Shown: positions 43,132 through 50,626 of the stretch, piece by piece | How positions within the stretch are numbered: the stretch's first letter is position 1 | Layout of the letters: the number at the start of each line of letters is the position of its first letter | Assembly: GCA_030041385.1 (NCBI GenBank) | Contig: JASHNY010000206.1 | Location: forward strand, 1-50,626 | DNA from: Alphaproteobacteria bacterium | GTDB taxonomy: Bacteria > Pseudomonadota > Alphaproteobacteria > ATCC43930 > CGMCC-115725 | Reading direction: 5' to 3' | DNA length: 50,626 nt | Made by a program: the position numbers and the translations under genes | The notes under the pieces: generated by a model | Seen by the model: only the letters and a program-made list of their open reading frames with translations | Databases searched by the model: none | What the model was told of the DNA's origin: nothing

Positions 43132-43231
43132 CCGGCGCGCCCCGCGCATCAGCGGTTTGGTTCGCCGGGCGGATCAAAAACAGGGCGCCGGACGTTCTAG
43201 GGGTTGGCGTCATCATTTGCGGTGTTCGCCC

Positions 43232-45388
43232 GTGACCACCAACGAGCCACGGATCAGCGAAGGCGTGCCCTATCCGCTGGGGGCCACCTGGGACGGAAAC
43301 GGCGTCAATTTCGCGCTGTTTTCGGCGAATGCGACGCGCGTCGAGATCTGCCTGTTCGACGCTTCCGGCGCACGCGAGACGGCGCGGATCGATCTGCCGG
43401 AATATACCGACGAGATCTGGCACGGCTATGTGAGCGATGTCGGGCCCGGCTCGATCTATGGCTACCGCGTGCATGGGCCCTACGAGCCGGGCGCCGGCCA
43501 TCGCTTCAACCCGAACAAATTGCTGCTTGACCCTTATGCGCGCGGCCATTTCGGCGAATTGACCTGGAACCCGGCCGTGTTCGGGTATCGGCTCGAAACC
43601 GGCGACGACACCACATTCGACAAGCGGGACAGCGCGCCTTTTGTGCCGAAATGCGTCGTCGTCGACCCGAATTTCGACTGGCGCGGCAATGCCGGCCGGC
43701 GCACCGCGCCGTGGAACCACACGATCATCTACGAAACCCATCTGCGCGGCTTCACCAAACTGCATCCGGAAGTGCCGGCCGAACATCGCGGCACCTACAA
43801 GGGTTTGGCTGCCAAACCGGTGGTGGACTACATCAAGTCGCTCGGCGTCACGTCGGTCGAATTGCTGCCGATCCATACGTTCATCAACGACAGCTATCTC
43901 CTCGACAAGGGCCTGACCAATTATTGGGGCTACAACTCGATCGGGTTTTTCGCCCCCGACCCGCGCTACGCCCATGAACGCGAACAGACACTGCGCGAGT
44001 TCAAGGAAATGGTCGCGGCCCTGCACCAGGCCGGGCTCGAAGTGATCCTCGATGTCGTCTACAACCATACCGCAGAAGGAAACCAGCTGGGCGCAACCCT
44101 GTCGTTCAAGGGCATCGACAACGCCTCCTACTACCGGCTGGTGCCCGATGACCGGCGCTACTACATCAATGACACCGGCACCGGAAACACCCTCAATTTG
44201 AGCCACCTGCGCGTCATCCAGATGGTGACTGACAGCTTGCGCTATTGGGTGACGGAGACCCATGTAGATGGGTTCCGCTTCGACCTCGGGACCATTCTGG
44301 CACGTGAGCCGGAAGGGTTCGACACCCAGAGCGGCTTTTTGAAGTCTTGCTGCCAGGATCCGCTGCTCGACACGGTCAAGCTTATCGCCGAGCCGTGGGA
44401 TTGCGGGCCCGGCGGCTATCAGGTCGGCGGCTTTCCGCCGCGCTGGAGCGAGTGGAACGACAAGTTCCGCGACGCGGTGCGGGACTATTGGCGCGGGAAA
44501 GAAATCCCTGCGGCGCTTGCTCCGCGCCTTACCGCCTCGGGCGACTGCTTCAATCATCGCGGCCGCCGGCCCTGGGCCAGCGTCAACTTCGTCACTGCGC
44601 ATGACGGGTTCACCCTCAACGATCTTGTCACCTACAACGACAAGCACAACGAGGCCAATGGCGAGGGCAACAACGACGGCACCACCGACAATCGCTCGTG
44701 GAATTGCGGCGCTGAGGGGCCGAGCGACGACCTTGAGATTGTGGCACTGCGGCAGCGCCAGATGCGCAACCTGCTGGCCACCCTGCTATTGAGCCAAGGC
44801 ACGCCGATGCTGCTCGCCGGCGATGAATTCGGCCGCACCCAGCAGGGCAACAACAACGCCTATTGCCAGGACAATGAGATCAGCTGGGTGGACTGGGATA
44901 TCGACGACGCCGGCCGCGCCATGATCGCCTTTGTGCAGAAACTGACCGGGCTGCGGCACCAGTACCCGATCCTGCGCCGCGGCCGCTTCCTGACCGGCGA
45001 ATACAACGAGGAGCTGGGGGTCAAGGACGTGACCTGGCTCAGCCCCGCCGGCACCGAGATGACCGAAGAGAATTGGGGCGACGGCAATCTGGGCTGCTTT
45101 GGCGTCGTGCTCGACGGGCGGGCGCAGGTGACCGGGATTCGCCGCCGCGGCGCCGATGCGACGCTGCTGATGGTGTTGAACGGCTCGCATGAGGCGGTGG
45201 ATTTCACCCTGCCCGAAATCCCCGGCGGCGGCGCCTGGGCGTTATTGATCGATACCGGCGATGGCGAGGCGGCAGGCCACGCCCCTGGTGAGGTGCGGAC
45301 GGTAATCGCGCGCTCGCTGCTGTTGTTTGCGCTGCGCCCGGATGCTGCGGCTCAGCAGCCATCGCCGGCAACCGCAGCGGAGGATTGA
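43232..45388 (+). CDS. glgX: Glycogen debranching enzyme GlgX (TreX)
   Basis: A 718-residue GH13 isoamylase-type enzyme that removes alpha-1,6 branches from glycogen or limit dextrins, supplying linear chains for TreY. It begins [36 protein letters not shown], has [12 protein letters not shown] and [23 protein letters not shown]. Catalytic motifs are [20 protein letters not shown] and [14 protein letters not shown]. The GTG at 43232 is used because the GlgX homology starts with it; the open frame upstream (from 43040) covers the end of treZ. It lies 100 bp after treZ. No glgA, glgB, glgC or glgP gene is in the window, so the glycogen source is encoded elsewhere. Confidence 0.96.
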   Translation: MTTNEPRISEGVPYPLGATWDGNGVNFALFSANATRVEICLFDASGARETARIDLPEYTDEIWHGYVSDVGPGSIYGYRVHGPYEPGAGHRFNPNKLLLDPYARGHFGELTWNPAVFGYRLETGDDTTFDKRDSAPFVPKCVVVDPNFDWRGNAGRRTAPWNHTIIYETHLRGFTKLHPEVPAEHRGTYKGLAAKPVVDYIKSLGVTSVELLPIHTFINDSYLLDKGLTNYWGYNSIGFFAPDPRYAHEREQTLREFKEMVAALHQAGLEVILDVVYNHTAEGNQLGATLSFKGIDNASYYRLVPDDRRYYINDTGTGNTLNLSHLRVIQMVTDSLRYWVTETHVDGFRFDLGTILAREPEGFDTQSGFLKSCCQDPLLDTVKLIAEPWDCGPGGYQVGGFPPRWSEWNDKFRDAVRDYWRGKEIPAALAPRLTASGDCFNHRGRRPWASVNFVTAHDGFTLNDLVTYNDKHNEANGEGNNDGTTDNRSWNCGAEGPSDDLEIVALRQRQMRNLLATLLLSQGTPMLLAGDEFGRTQQGNNNAYCQDNEISWVDWDIDDAGRAMIAFVQKLTGLRHQYPILRRGRFLTGEYNEELGVKDVTWLSPAGTEMTEENWGDGNLGCFGVVLDGRAQVTGIRRRGADATLLMVLNGSHEAVDFTLPEIPGGGAWALLIDTGDGEAAGHAPGEVRTVIARSLLLFALRPDAAAQQPSPATAAED

Positions 45389-45427
45389 GTGCGGCGCGGC
45401 TGCGCGCCCCGCACTTCCTTCCACACC

Positions 45428-45465
45428 GGCGGGCTGTATTTCCGCGGGATGACGATCAGCCCGCC
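45428..45465. terminator. Hairpin between convergent glgX and MFS genes
   Basis: GGCGGGCTG (45428-45436) and CAGCCCGCC (45457-45465) are perfect 9-bp complements separated by 20 bases, in the 95-bp gap between convergent stops at 45388 and 45484. A second GC stem, GTGCGG (from 45389) with CCGCAC, lies just before it. Either may end both transcripts. No long T-run follows. Confidence 0.5.
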
Positions 45466-45483
45466 CGGTTTCGGCCGGGGCTC

Positions 45484-46761
45484 CTAGGCCGCGGCGGCGG
45501 GCGCAGTCGCCGCAACCGGCCTGTCGGCAGGGCGCCGTTCGGCCGGCGGGGTCCGGCCGATATTCGGCAGGAACGCCGTCAACAACCCGAGCAGCGGCAG
45601 AAAGGCGCAGAGATGATAGACCGTGTCGATGCTGGTCGCGTCGGCGAGCCGGCCCAGCGCCGCGGCGCCGACCCCGGCGAGGCCGAATGACAGGCCGAAG
45701 AACAGGCCAGAGATCATGCCGATCTTCCCCGGTACCAGGTCGAGCGCATAGACGATGATCGAGGCCGTCGCCGAGGCCAATACCAGCCCGATCACGACAG
45801 TCAGGATGCCGGTCCAGAACAGGCCGACATAGGGCAAGGCCATCGTGAACGGGATGACGCCGACGATCGAGCCCCAGATCACGTATTTGCGGCCGATGCG
45901 GTCGCCGAGCGGCCCGCCGATCAACGTTCCCACCGCGATGGCGGCGAGAAAGGCGAACAGGTGAATCTGGGCATTGGCGACGGAAATGCCGAATTTGTGG
46001 ATCAGGTAGAAGATGTAATAGCTGGTCAGGCTGGCCTGATAGAAGGATTTGGAGAAGATCAGCGCCAAGAGGATCACCAGCGACCAGGCGACCTTGCGCT
46101 GCGACAGGCCGTGCACCGCCACGGCAACGTGGGTCCGCCGGGGCGTGGGGCCGGAATGCTCCCGGCGGTACCAGCTGCCGACACCGAACAGCACGGTCAT
46201 CGCCAGCAGCGCTGCGCCCGAAAACCAGGCGACGCTCCGCTGGCCGTGCGGGACCACGATGAACGCGGCGAGCACCGGCCCGATCGCCGAGCCGACATTG
46301 CCGCCGACCTGAAACAGCGACTGCGCCAGCCCGTGCCTTCCGCCCGAAGCCATCCGCGCGACGCGCGACGCCTCGGGATGGAACACCGCCGACCCCATGC
46401 CGACCATCGCCGCCGCCAACAGCAGCACGTGGATGCTGCCGGCATGCGCCAGCAACAACAGCCCGGCGAAGGTCGCGGCCATGCCGGCGGCCAGCGAAAA
46501 CGGCTGCGGCTTGTAATCGGCCATCAGCCCGACCACCGGCTGCAACAACGACGAGGTCACCTGCATGACCAGGGTGATCAGCCCGACCTCCGCGAAACTG
46601 AGGCCGTAATTGCTCTTGAACATCGGATACAGCGCCGGCACCAGCGACTGCATCGTGTCGTTGAGGAAATGCGAAAAGCCGAGCGCCATGATGATCGAGA
46701 ACACGGCCGCCTCTGTAACCCCCCGCGACCCTCCGCGTTCGGCCGGCGCGCTGGTGCTCAT
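45484..46761 (-). CDS. fsr: MFS transporter, fosmidomycin-resistance (Fsr) family
   Basis: A 425-residue inner-membrane protein with about 12 hydrophobic segments. Its opening FSIIMALGFSHFLNDTMQSLVPALYPMFKSNYGLSFAEVG and the GSAVFHPEASRVARMASGGRHGLAQSLFQVGGNVGSAIGP segment are close to the Fsr consensus. Fsr exports fosmidomycin and some other compounds by proton antiport. AGGAG lies 8 bp before the ATG. The C-terminal tail is alanine- and proline-rich. It is convergent with glgX and upstream of nothing else on its strand. It is the better Fsr match of the two MFS genes; the substrate remains open. Confidence 0.92.
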   Translation of the reverse strand: MSTSAPAERGGSRGVTEAAVFSIIMALGFSHFLNDTMQSLVPALYPMFKSNYGLSFAEVGLITLVMQVTSSLLQPVVGLMADYKPQPFSLAAGMAATFAGLLLLAHAGSIHVLLLAAAMVGMGSAVFHPEASRVARMASGGRHGLAQSLFQVGGNVGSAIGPVLAAFIVVPHGQRSVAWFSGAALLAMTVLFGVGSWYRREHSGPTPRRTHVAVAVHGLSQRKVAWSLVILLALIFSKSFYQASLTSYYIFYLIHKFGISVANAQIHLFAFLAAIAVGTLIGGPLGDRIGRKYVIWGSIVGVIPFTMALPYVGLFWTGILTVVIGLVLASATASIIVYALDLVPGKIGMISGLFFGLSFGLAGVGAAALGRLADATSIDTVYHLCAFLPLLGLLTAFLPNIGRTPPAERRPADRPVAATAPAAAA

Positions 46762-47082
46762 CGATCTGGCTCCTTGGTCGTTTCGTCCCGCTCACAATAA
46801 CGCGAGTTGCGCGAGAACTTAGCGCCATGCTGCCCGCGTTCCGGCGATGGCAGCCATCCGCCGCGATCGTGCCGGGCCGGCAGTTGCCGCTTTGATGCGG
46901 GCCCGGCTACACTTTGACGACACGAGAGACGCGAAGGACAGAGGGCGTCGTTGCGAGGCGCGCCGGGCGCGCCGCGGCAATCTCGCGGCGATTGGGCCGC
47001 TGCGGATCGAGATTGCTTCGCTGCGCGCGCAATGACACGCAATTGGCCCTGCTGTCTTCGCCGTGAAACAGGGAGACGGAAG
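46762..47082. other. Divergent region between fsr and the MDR reductase
   Basis: A 321-bp gap. The segment 46946-47036 is family 2 repeat copy C, listed separately. The rest is GC-rich and shows no gene or clear promoter boxes; it should hold the promoters of the flanking divergent genes. Confidence 0.45.
46946..47036. repeat. Dispersed palindromic repeat, family 2, copy C
   Basis: About 91 bp bounded by GTCGTTGCGAGG and CGCGCAATGAC, with GGCAATCTC and GAGATTGCTTCGCTGCG inside. The ends are complementary, so the element is a long hairpin. It matches 50282-50371 in outline. It lies in the gap between the fsr gene and the MDR reductase gene. The motif is a widely spread bacterial intergenic palindrome. 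Confidence 0.8.
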
Positions 47083-48072
47083 ATGAAAAAAATCGAGATC
47101 GCCGCCTACGGCGCCCCGGAAGAGGTCGCCCGCTGCGTCGAGGCCGGCGAACTGGGGCCGCCGGGCCCGGGCGAGATCGTGTTCGACGTGCTCGCTTTCC
47201 CGATCAACCCGGCTGACCTGTCGTTCTGCCGCGGCAATTACCGGCTGCATCCGGCCTTGCCGGCGACGCCTGGCGCGGAATGCGTCGGCCGGGTGACCGC
47301 GATCGGCGCCGGCGTTGCCGGCATCAAGCCGGGCGATCTGGTGGTCAACATGCAGCGCGAAAACTGGGCCCAGGCGCGGCGCATCAAGGCCGATGATGCA
47401 GTCCCGATCCCGGCCGGCGTCGACCTGGCGCAGGCGGCGATGCTGCGCATCAACCCGCCGACCGCGCTGTTACTGCTGGAAGATCATGTCGCGCTCGGGC
47501 ATGGCGACTGGCTGATCCAGGACGTGGCCAACTCCGCGGTCGGCCGGCACCTGATCGTGCTGGCCCACGCCCGCGGCCTGCGCACGATCAATGTGGTGCG
47601 CCGCGCCGATGTCGAGGCGGAGTTGCGCGCGCTCGGCGCCGATGTCGTGTTGCAGGACGGGCCCGACCTCGCGCAGCGCGCCCGCGACGCCGCCAGCGGT
47701 GCGCCGATCCGGCTCGGCATCGATGCGATTTCGGGCGAGGCGACGCGGCAGATCATGCAATGCGTCGCCGATGGCGGGGTCGTCGTCAATTACGGCGGCC
47801 TGTCGGGCGAAGATCCGCGAATCGACCGCCCGTCGCTCGGAGTGCGCGGCGTCAGCCTGATGGGCTTTATGCTCGGCCGCGGCCTCGCCAAGCGCAGCCC
47901 GGAAGCGGTGCGTGCGCTCTATGCCGATCTCGGCACGAAATTGCGCGACGGCACGCTGCGGGCGCCGATCGACTCGTCTTACCCGATCGAAGCGATCAGG
48001 CAGGCACTGCTCCACGCCCAGCGGGCCGGCCGCCACGGCAAGATTCTGGTGTTGCCGAACGGGCCGCTATAG
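47083..48072 (+). CDS. Zinc-free MDR family reductase (quinone / trans-2-enoyl reductase-like)
   Basis: A 329-residue medium-chain dehydrogenase/reductase. It reads MKKIEIAAYGAPEEVARCVEAGELGPPGPGEIVFDVLAFPINPADLSFCRGNY at the N-terminus, close to the mitochondrial enoyl reductase (MECR) and quinone reductase branch; the catalytic-zinc ligands of alcohol dehydrogenases are absent. NADPH binding is at NSAVGRHLIVLAHARGLRTINVVRR, where the expected GGxG is replaced by NSAVG as in MECR proteins. It is thus likely an NADPH-dependent reductase of enoyl-thioesters or quinones. The ATG has GGGAGACGGAAG upstream. The stop is 7 bp from the stop of a convergent hypothetical gene. The substrate is unknown. 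Confidence 0.88.
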   Translation: MKKIEIAAYGAPEEVARCVEAGELGPPGPGEIVFDVLAFPINPADLSFCRGNYRLHPALPATPGAECVGRVTAIGAGVAGIKPGDLVVNMQRENWAQARRIKADDAVPIPAGVDLAQAAMLRINPPTALLLLEDHVALGHGDWLIQDVANSAVGRHLIVLAHARGLRTINVVRRADVEAELRALGADVVLQDGPDLAQRARDAASGAPIRLGIDAISGEATRQIMQCVADGGVVVNYGGLSGEDPRIDRPSLGVRGVSLMGFMLGRGLAKRSPEAVRALYADLGTKLRDGTLRAPIDSSYPIEAIRQALLHAQRAGRHGKILVLPNGPL

Positions 48073-48079
48073 CCGCCCG

Positions 48080-48493
48080 TCAGCGCATCGACGCCGCTTC
48101 GGGCGCAGCGGGACGGCATGGCGCTACGTCGAGCTTGTCGACCTTGACCGAGCCGTCGTCCGCGGCGTCGAACACCATGCAGTGCGCGCCGTCACGGGCG
48201 ATGCGCGCCACGGGATAGCGCATCTGCTTTGTGTTGCTGCCGAAAACCAGGTCGATCGCGCCGCCGAGCACAAGCCGGGCCGGCACGGCGACATGGTGAT
48301 AATGGTGACAGGTCCGGAACAGGAGCCAGCTGCGGCACAGGGTCAACACGCCATAGCCGCCGGTCTCCACGGTCTTGATCGACTGCGCCGCAGCGGGGTG
48401 CGGCGCCGCCGCCATGGCGAGGCCAATAACGGCCAATCCCGCCAATCCGCGTCTCCATCCCGGCAATGCCGCATGACGGAACGAGGCGATCAT
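48080..48493 (-). CDS. Exported hypothetical protein with conserved-looking Cys and His
   Basis: A 137-residue protein with a clear signal peptide (residues 1-36, GLAGLAVIGLAMAAAPHPAAA, predicted cleavage after AAA). The mature part of about 100 residues has four cysteines (53, 62, 105 and 126) and the run CHHYHHV (62-68), which may bind metal or form disulfides in the periplasm. I do not recognise the family. The convergent MDR reductase gene ends 7 bp away, so the two mRNAs would overlap if untranslated tails exist. An upstream gap of 99 bp separates it from the alpha/beta hydrolase gene. Confidence 0.65.
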   Translation of the reverse strand: MIASFRHAALPGWRRGLAGLAVIGLAMAAAPHPAAAQSIKTVETGGYGVLTLCRSWLLFRTCHHYHHVAVPARLVLGGAIDLVFGSNTKQMRYPVARIARDGAHCMVFDAADDGSVKVDKLDVAPCRPAAPEAASMR

Positions 48494-48592
48494 CCCGAAT
48501 CTCGCTCGCGGCCGTTCCTAAGAAGAATAAACACGCACGCCGGGATAGCATCCCATCGCTAAGATCTGGTTACCGCGAAGGAGGCGACAAGG

Positions 48593-49423
48593 CTATGGGT
48601 GGATCACCGTCTCGGCGCGGCTGATCACGAAAGCCTCGTGACGTTCGAGGAAATCGGCGACGACCTCGTCGAACGCCTCGGGCCGGTCGGTGGCGATGGC
48701 ATGCCCGGCGTCGTAGACGAAGACGAGATGGCAATTGGGTATCGCCGCCTTGTAGAAATGCCCCATGTCCGGCGGGATCACCCGGTCCATCGTGCCGAAC
48801 AGCACCAGCGTCGGCACCGCCAGCGCCGGCAACAGCCGCTCGATCTCGGGGTCGCGGTCGGGGCCGCGCAGCCGCCCGGTCAGCCGCGCCACCTTGGCGC
48901 GGATTTCGGGATCGACCGGCGGCGCCGGGGGCATCCGCTCGGGGTGGGCATAAAGCCGCCGGGCGATCTCCTCCGGCGTGCCGGCCGGCGGCTGCACGCC
49001 TTCCGGCCGGATCGCCGCCGGCGCCTCCAAGACCAGCGCCGACACCCGTTCCGGCTGCTGCGCGGCCACAAACAGCGCCACCTTGCCGCCGAACGAGGTG
49101 CCCCACAAATTGACGGCGTCGAGCCCGAGCGCAGCGATCGCACGCCCCATCGTCGCCGCCAGCTCGCCCATCGAACGGCTGCGGGTATTCTCGGCGGAGG
49201 CGCCGAACCCCGGCATCTCGAACGCGATCACGCGAGACCGGCGAGCGAGCAGGTCGTGGCCGGGGCTGAGCCGCAATCCGCCGGCGCCGTGCAGATGCAC
49301 CAGCGCCGGCCCCCGGCTCGGCTCCGCCGGCCCCGCCTCCATGTAGCGGATGTGGAACCCGTCGGCCTCGACAAAGGCCTCGCGGAACCCGGCGCCGGGC
49401 CGAGCCACAGCGGCCTCAGGCAT
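48593..49423 (-). CDS. Alpha/beta-fold hydrolase
   Basis: A 276-residue serine hydrolase. The oxyanion-hole region is LVHLHGAGGLRLS, the nucleophile is Ser110 in LWGTSFGGKVAL, the acid is the Asp of LFGTMDRVIPP, and the base is the His of DAGHAIATDRPEAF. The short N-terminal leader is not a signal peptide, so it is probably cytoplasmic. The start overlaps the stop of the LLM-class oxidoreductase gene by 8 bp, suggesting that both act on one substrate, for instance an ester or lactone formed by oxidation. Its exact role is unknown. Confidence 0.9.
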   Translation of the reverse strand: MPEAAVARPGAGFREAFVEADGFHIRYMEAGPAEPSRGPALVHLHGAGGLRLSPGHDLLARRSRVIAFEMPGFGASAENTRSRSMGELAATMGRAIAALGLDAVNLWGTSFGGKVALFVAAQQPERVSALVLEAPAAIRPEGVQPPAGTPEEIARRLYAHPERMPPAPPVDPEIRAKVARLTGRLRGPDRDPEIERLLPALAVPTLVLFGTMDRVIPPDMGHFYKAAIPNCHLVFVYDAGHAIATDRPEAFDEVVADFLERHEAFVISRAETVIHP

Positions 49424-50261
49424 TGACCTGGCGATTCAGCTTGGCCCAGCGGTCGAGGATCGGCAGGATCTCGTCGCGCCTGTCCGACATCAGGGTCACG
49501 TTGACGGCATTGACGCCGAGGTCGCGGAAGCGCTTCAGCTTGTCGGCATCCTCGGGCGCGCCGCCCAATCGCAACGACAACGATTTCGGGTCGCGCCCCT
49601 TGTCCTGCGCCATCTTGCGGAAGGCCGGGATGTATTCTTCGGGGTTGCCGGCGGTCGCATTGGGGTACCAGCCGTCGCCATAGCGGATCGCGCGCCGCGC
49701 GCCATAGGGGAAGGCGCCGCCGAGGATGATCGGCGGGTGGGGCTTCTGCACCGGCTTGGGCCAGGTCATCATCTGCGGCACCTTGACGATGTCGCCGTTG
49801 TATTCCGGCTTGGACTTGGTCCAGATCTCCTTCATCGCCTCCATCTGCTCGCGCATCTTCTGCATGCGGGTGGCGAAGACGGTGCCGTGCGCCTCGATCT
49901 CCTCCTGGTTCCAGCCGCCGCCGATGCCGAAAATGAACCGGCCGCCCGAGGTCTGGTCGATCGAGGCGACGAGCTTCGCGGTCTGGATCGTGTCGCGCTG
50001 GATGACGAGCGCGATGCCGGTGGCGAGTTTGAGCTTTTTCGTCGCCGCGCCGACGACCGCGAGCGTCACGAACGGGTCCATCACGTCGTAATAGCGCTTG
50101 TGCAGTTCGCCGCCGCCGGGCGCCGGCGTGCGCCGCGGCACCGGGATATGCGAGTGTTCTGCCGCCCACACCGAATCAAAGCCACGCTCTTCAAGCGCAA
50201 CCCCCAGTTCGGCCGGGGTGATCGAGTAATCGGTGAAAAAGATCGAGGCGCCGAATTCCAT
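49416..50261 (-). CDS. LLM-class F420-dependent oxidoreductase
   Basis: A 281-residue luciferase-like TIM-barrel oxidoreductase of the TIGR03619-like F420 group. It opens EFGASIFFTDYSITPAELGVALEERGFDSVWAAEHSHIPV, has SIDQTSGGRFIFGIGGGWNQEEIEAHG and PVQKPHPPIILGGAFPYGARRAIRYGDGWYP, all typical. The cofactor could be F420 or FMN; no F420 genes are seen here. ATG 50261 is used because GGAGAG lies just upstream; the frame is open to 50282. Its stop overlaps the alpha/beta hydrolase start by 8 bp. A second LLM gene lies upstream, separated by a repeat. Confidence 0.9.
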   Translation of the reverse strand: MEFGASIFFTDYSITPAELGVALEERGFDSVWAAEHSHIPVPRRTPAPGGGELHKRYYDVMDPFVTLAVVGAATKKLKLATGIALVIQRDTIQTAKLVASIDQTSGGRFIFGIGGGWNQEEIEAHGTVFATRMQKMREQMEAMKEIWTKSKPEYNGDIVKVPQMMTWPKPVQKPHPPIILGGAFPYGARRAIRYGDGWYPNATAGNPEEYIPAFRKMAQDKGRDPKSLSLRLGGAPEDADKLKRFRDLGVNAVNVTLMSDRRDEILPILDRWAKLNRQVNA

Positions 50262-50281
50262 GGGTTTCTCTCCGTACGTCA

Positions 50282-50371
50282 CGTCATTGCGAGGAGCCGC
50301 GGGCGATGCGGCAATCTCGATGGGCTGTGTCCCCTACGGCCCGAGATTGCTTCGCTCTGCTCGCAATGACA
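50282..50371. repeat. Dispersed palindromic repeat, family 2, copy D
   Basis: About 90 bp starting CGTCATTGCGAGGAGCCGCGG and ending GCTCTGCTCGCAATGAC, with GGCAATCTCG and GAGATTGCTTCGCTC inside. The complementary ends make a long hairpin and match 46946-47036 in outline. It fills most of the gap between the two LLM-class genes, so it may lie in one transcript with them. Confidence 0.8.
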
Positions 50372-50379
50372 AACCTCAC

Positions 50380-50626
50380 TCAAATCTCGCGGATGCGCGG
50401 CAGGACCTTGCGGCCGAACAGGTCGAGCGACTCCATCATCGCGTCGAGATTGCCGGTGCCCGGGTCCTGCAATGACAGATCGACGATGCCGGCGCCGATC
50501 TGTTCGCGGCATTGCTTGAGCTGGGCGACGATGCGGTCCGGGCCGCCGCAGAAGCTGATCGGCAACACGCCGCCGACCGGCGCCTGCCGCTTCTCGCCGG
50601 CAATGTTGCGGTTGTCCGACGCCATC
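50380..50626 (-). CDS. LLM-class flavin-dependent oxidoreductase, C-terminal fragment at window edge
   Basis: The last 81 or so residues of a second luciferase-like enzyme, still open at the right edge. PISFCGGPDRIVAQLKQCREQIGAGIVDLSLQDPG and the ending LDLFGRKVLPRIREI are the usual C-terminal part of bacterial LLM monooxygenases. The ATG at 50625 lies within the frame but is unlikely to be the real start, because family members are about 350 residues. It is in line with the LLM and hydrolase genes downstream. Confidence 0.75.
   Translation of the reverse strand, partial: MASDNRNIAGEKRQAPVGGVLPISFCGGPDRIVAQLKQCREQIGAGIVDLSLQDPGTGNLDAMMESLDLFGRKVLPRIREI

Noticed and set aside
41056-43149. Minus-strand open frame of 697 codons over treZ
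   Set aside because: It lies antisense to a clear GH13 gene, is rich in Arg, Val and Gln with no domain signature, and is a product of GC-rich codon bias. Only its last 36 codons, outside treZ, were kept as a weak small ORF.
1-50626. CRISPR arrays, tRNA or rRNA genes, phage genes
   Set aside because: No regularly spaced direct repeats, no tRNA-like cloverleaf or CCA-ending pattern, and no rRNA-like conserved stretch was noticed on either strand by eye; a covariance-model scan would be needed to be certain.

Overview
The window is about 50.6 kb of very GC-rich chromosomal DNA with tightly packed, often overlapping genes. The protein families (CoxG-like, GcvA-type LysR, TamA/TamB, FATP-type acyl-CoA synthetase, PiT with PadR, CocE-type hydrolase, LLM-class flavoenzymes), the Gram-negative envelope genes and the short dispersed palindromic repeats point to an alphaproteobacterium, perhaps of a Rhodospirillales- or Bradyrhizobium-like lineage. 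The genus cannot be fixed from this sequence. I see no rRNA, tRNA, CRISPR array, transposase, integrase or phage gene.

Layout. 1-6.1 kb: a truncated thiamine-diphosphate enzyme overlapping a CoxG-like protein, an old-yellow-enzyme flavoprotein, a CocE-type hydrolase and a 3-hydroxyisobutyrate-dehydrogenase-like oxidoreductase. 6.1-9.3 kb: two tandem MoeA-type molybdenum-cofactor proteins, one carrying a C-terminal binding-protein-like domain. 9.3-10.6 kb: a PadR regulator overlapping a variant PiT transporter. 10.7-18.7 kb: a stand-alone 5'-3' exonuclease, a small ABM monooxygenase, a cytoplasmic HtrA-like protease, the large helicase Lhr and a LysR regulator. 18.8-21.5 kb: an MFS transporter divergent from the LysR gene, then a type II NADH dehydrogenase. 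21.6-27.5 kb: tamA-tamB. 27.9-29.7 kb: a FATP-type acyl-CoA synthetase. 29.7-37.7 kb: an eight-gene minus-strand operon. 38.2-45.4 kb: treY, treZ and glgX. 45.5-50.6 kb: a fosmidomycin-resistance-type MFS pump, a quinone/enoyl reductase-like MDR protein, an exported hypothetical protein, an alpha/beta hydrolase and two LLM-class flavin oxidoreductases.

The most unusual region is the operon at 29696-37721. In transcription order it holds a haem-oxygenase/TenA-fold protein, an O-acylhomoserine sulfhydrylase (MetY type), a divergent MetA-type homoserine acyltransferase, a group II PLP decarboxylase, a thioesterase-domain protein, a free-standing acyl carrier protein, an AMP-forming ligase and a FabG-like reductase. 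Genes from metA downstream mostly overlap by 8-17 bp. This looks like a small biosynthetic pathway that activates a homoserine hydroxyl, exchanges it for another nucleophile, and handles an amine and a carrier-bound acyl group. The product is unknown. A rhizobitoxine- or vinylglycine-like logic is one hypothesis.

Other notable points are a family of about 160-bp palindromic repeats whose two copies both begin one base after a gene's stop codon, a PiT transporter whose first signature motif is degenerate, and an operator-like palindrome overlapping the padR start codon. Trehalose and glycogen metabolism is represented by the TreY/TreZ route (maltodextrin to trehalose) with GlgX as debranching enzyme.
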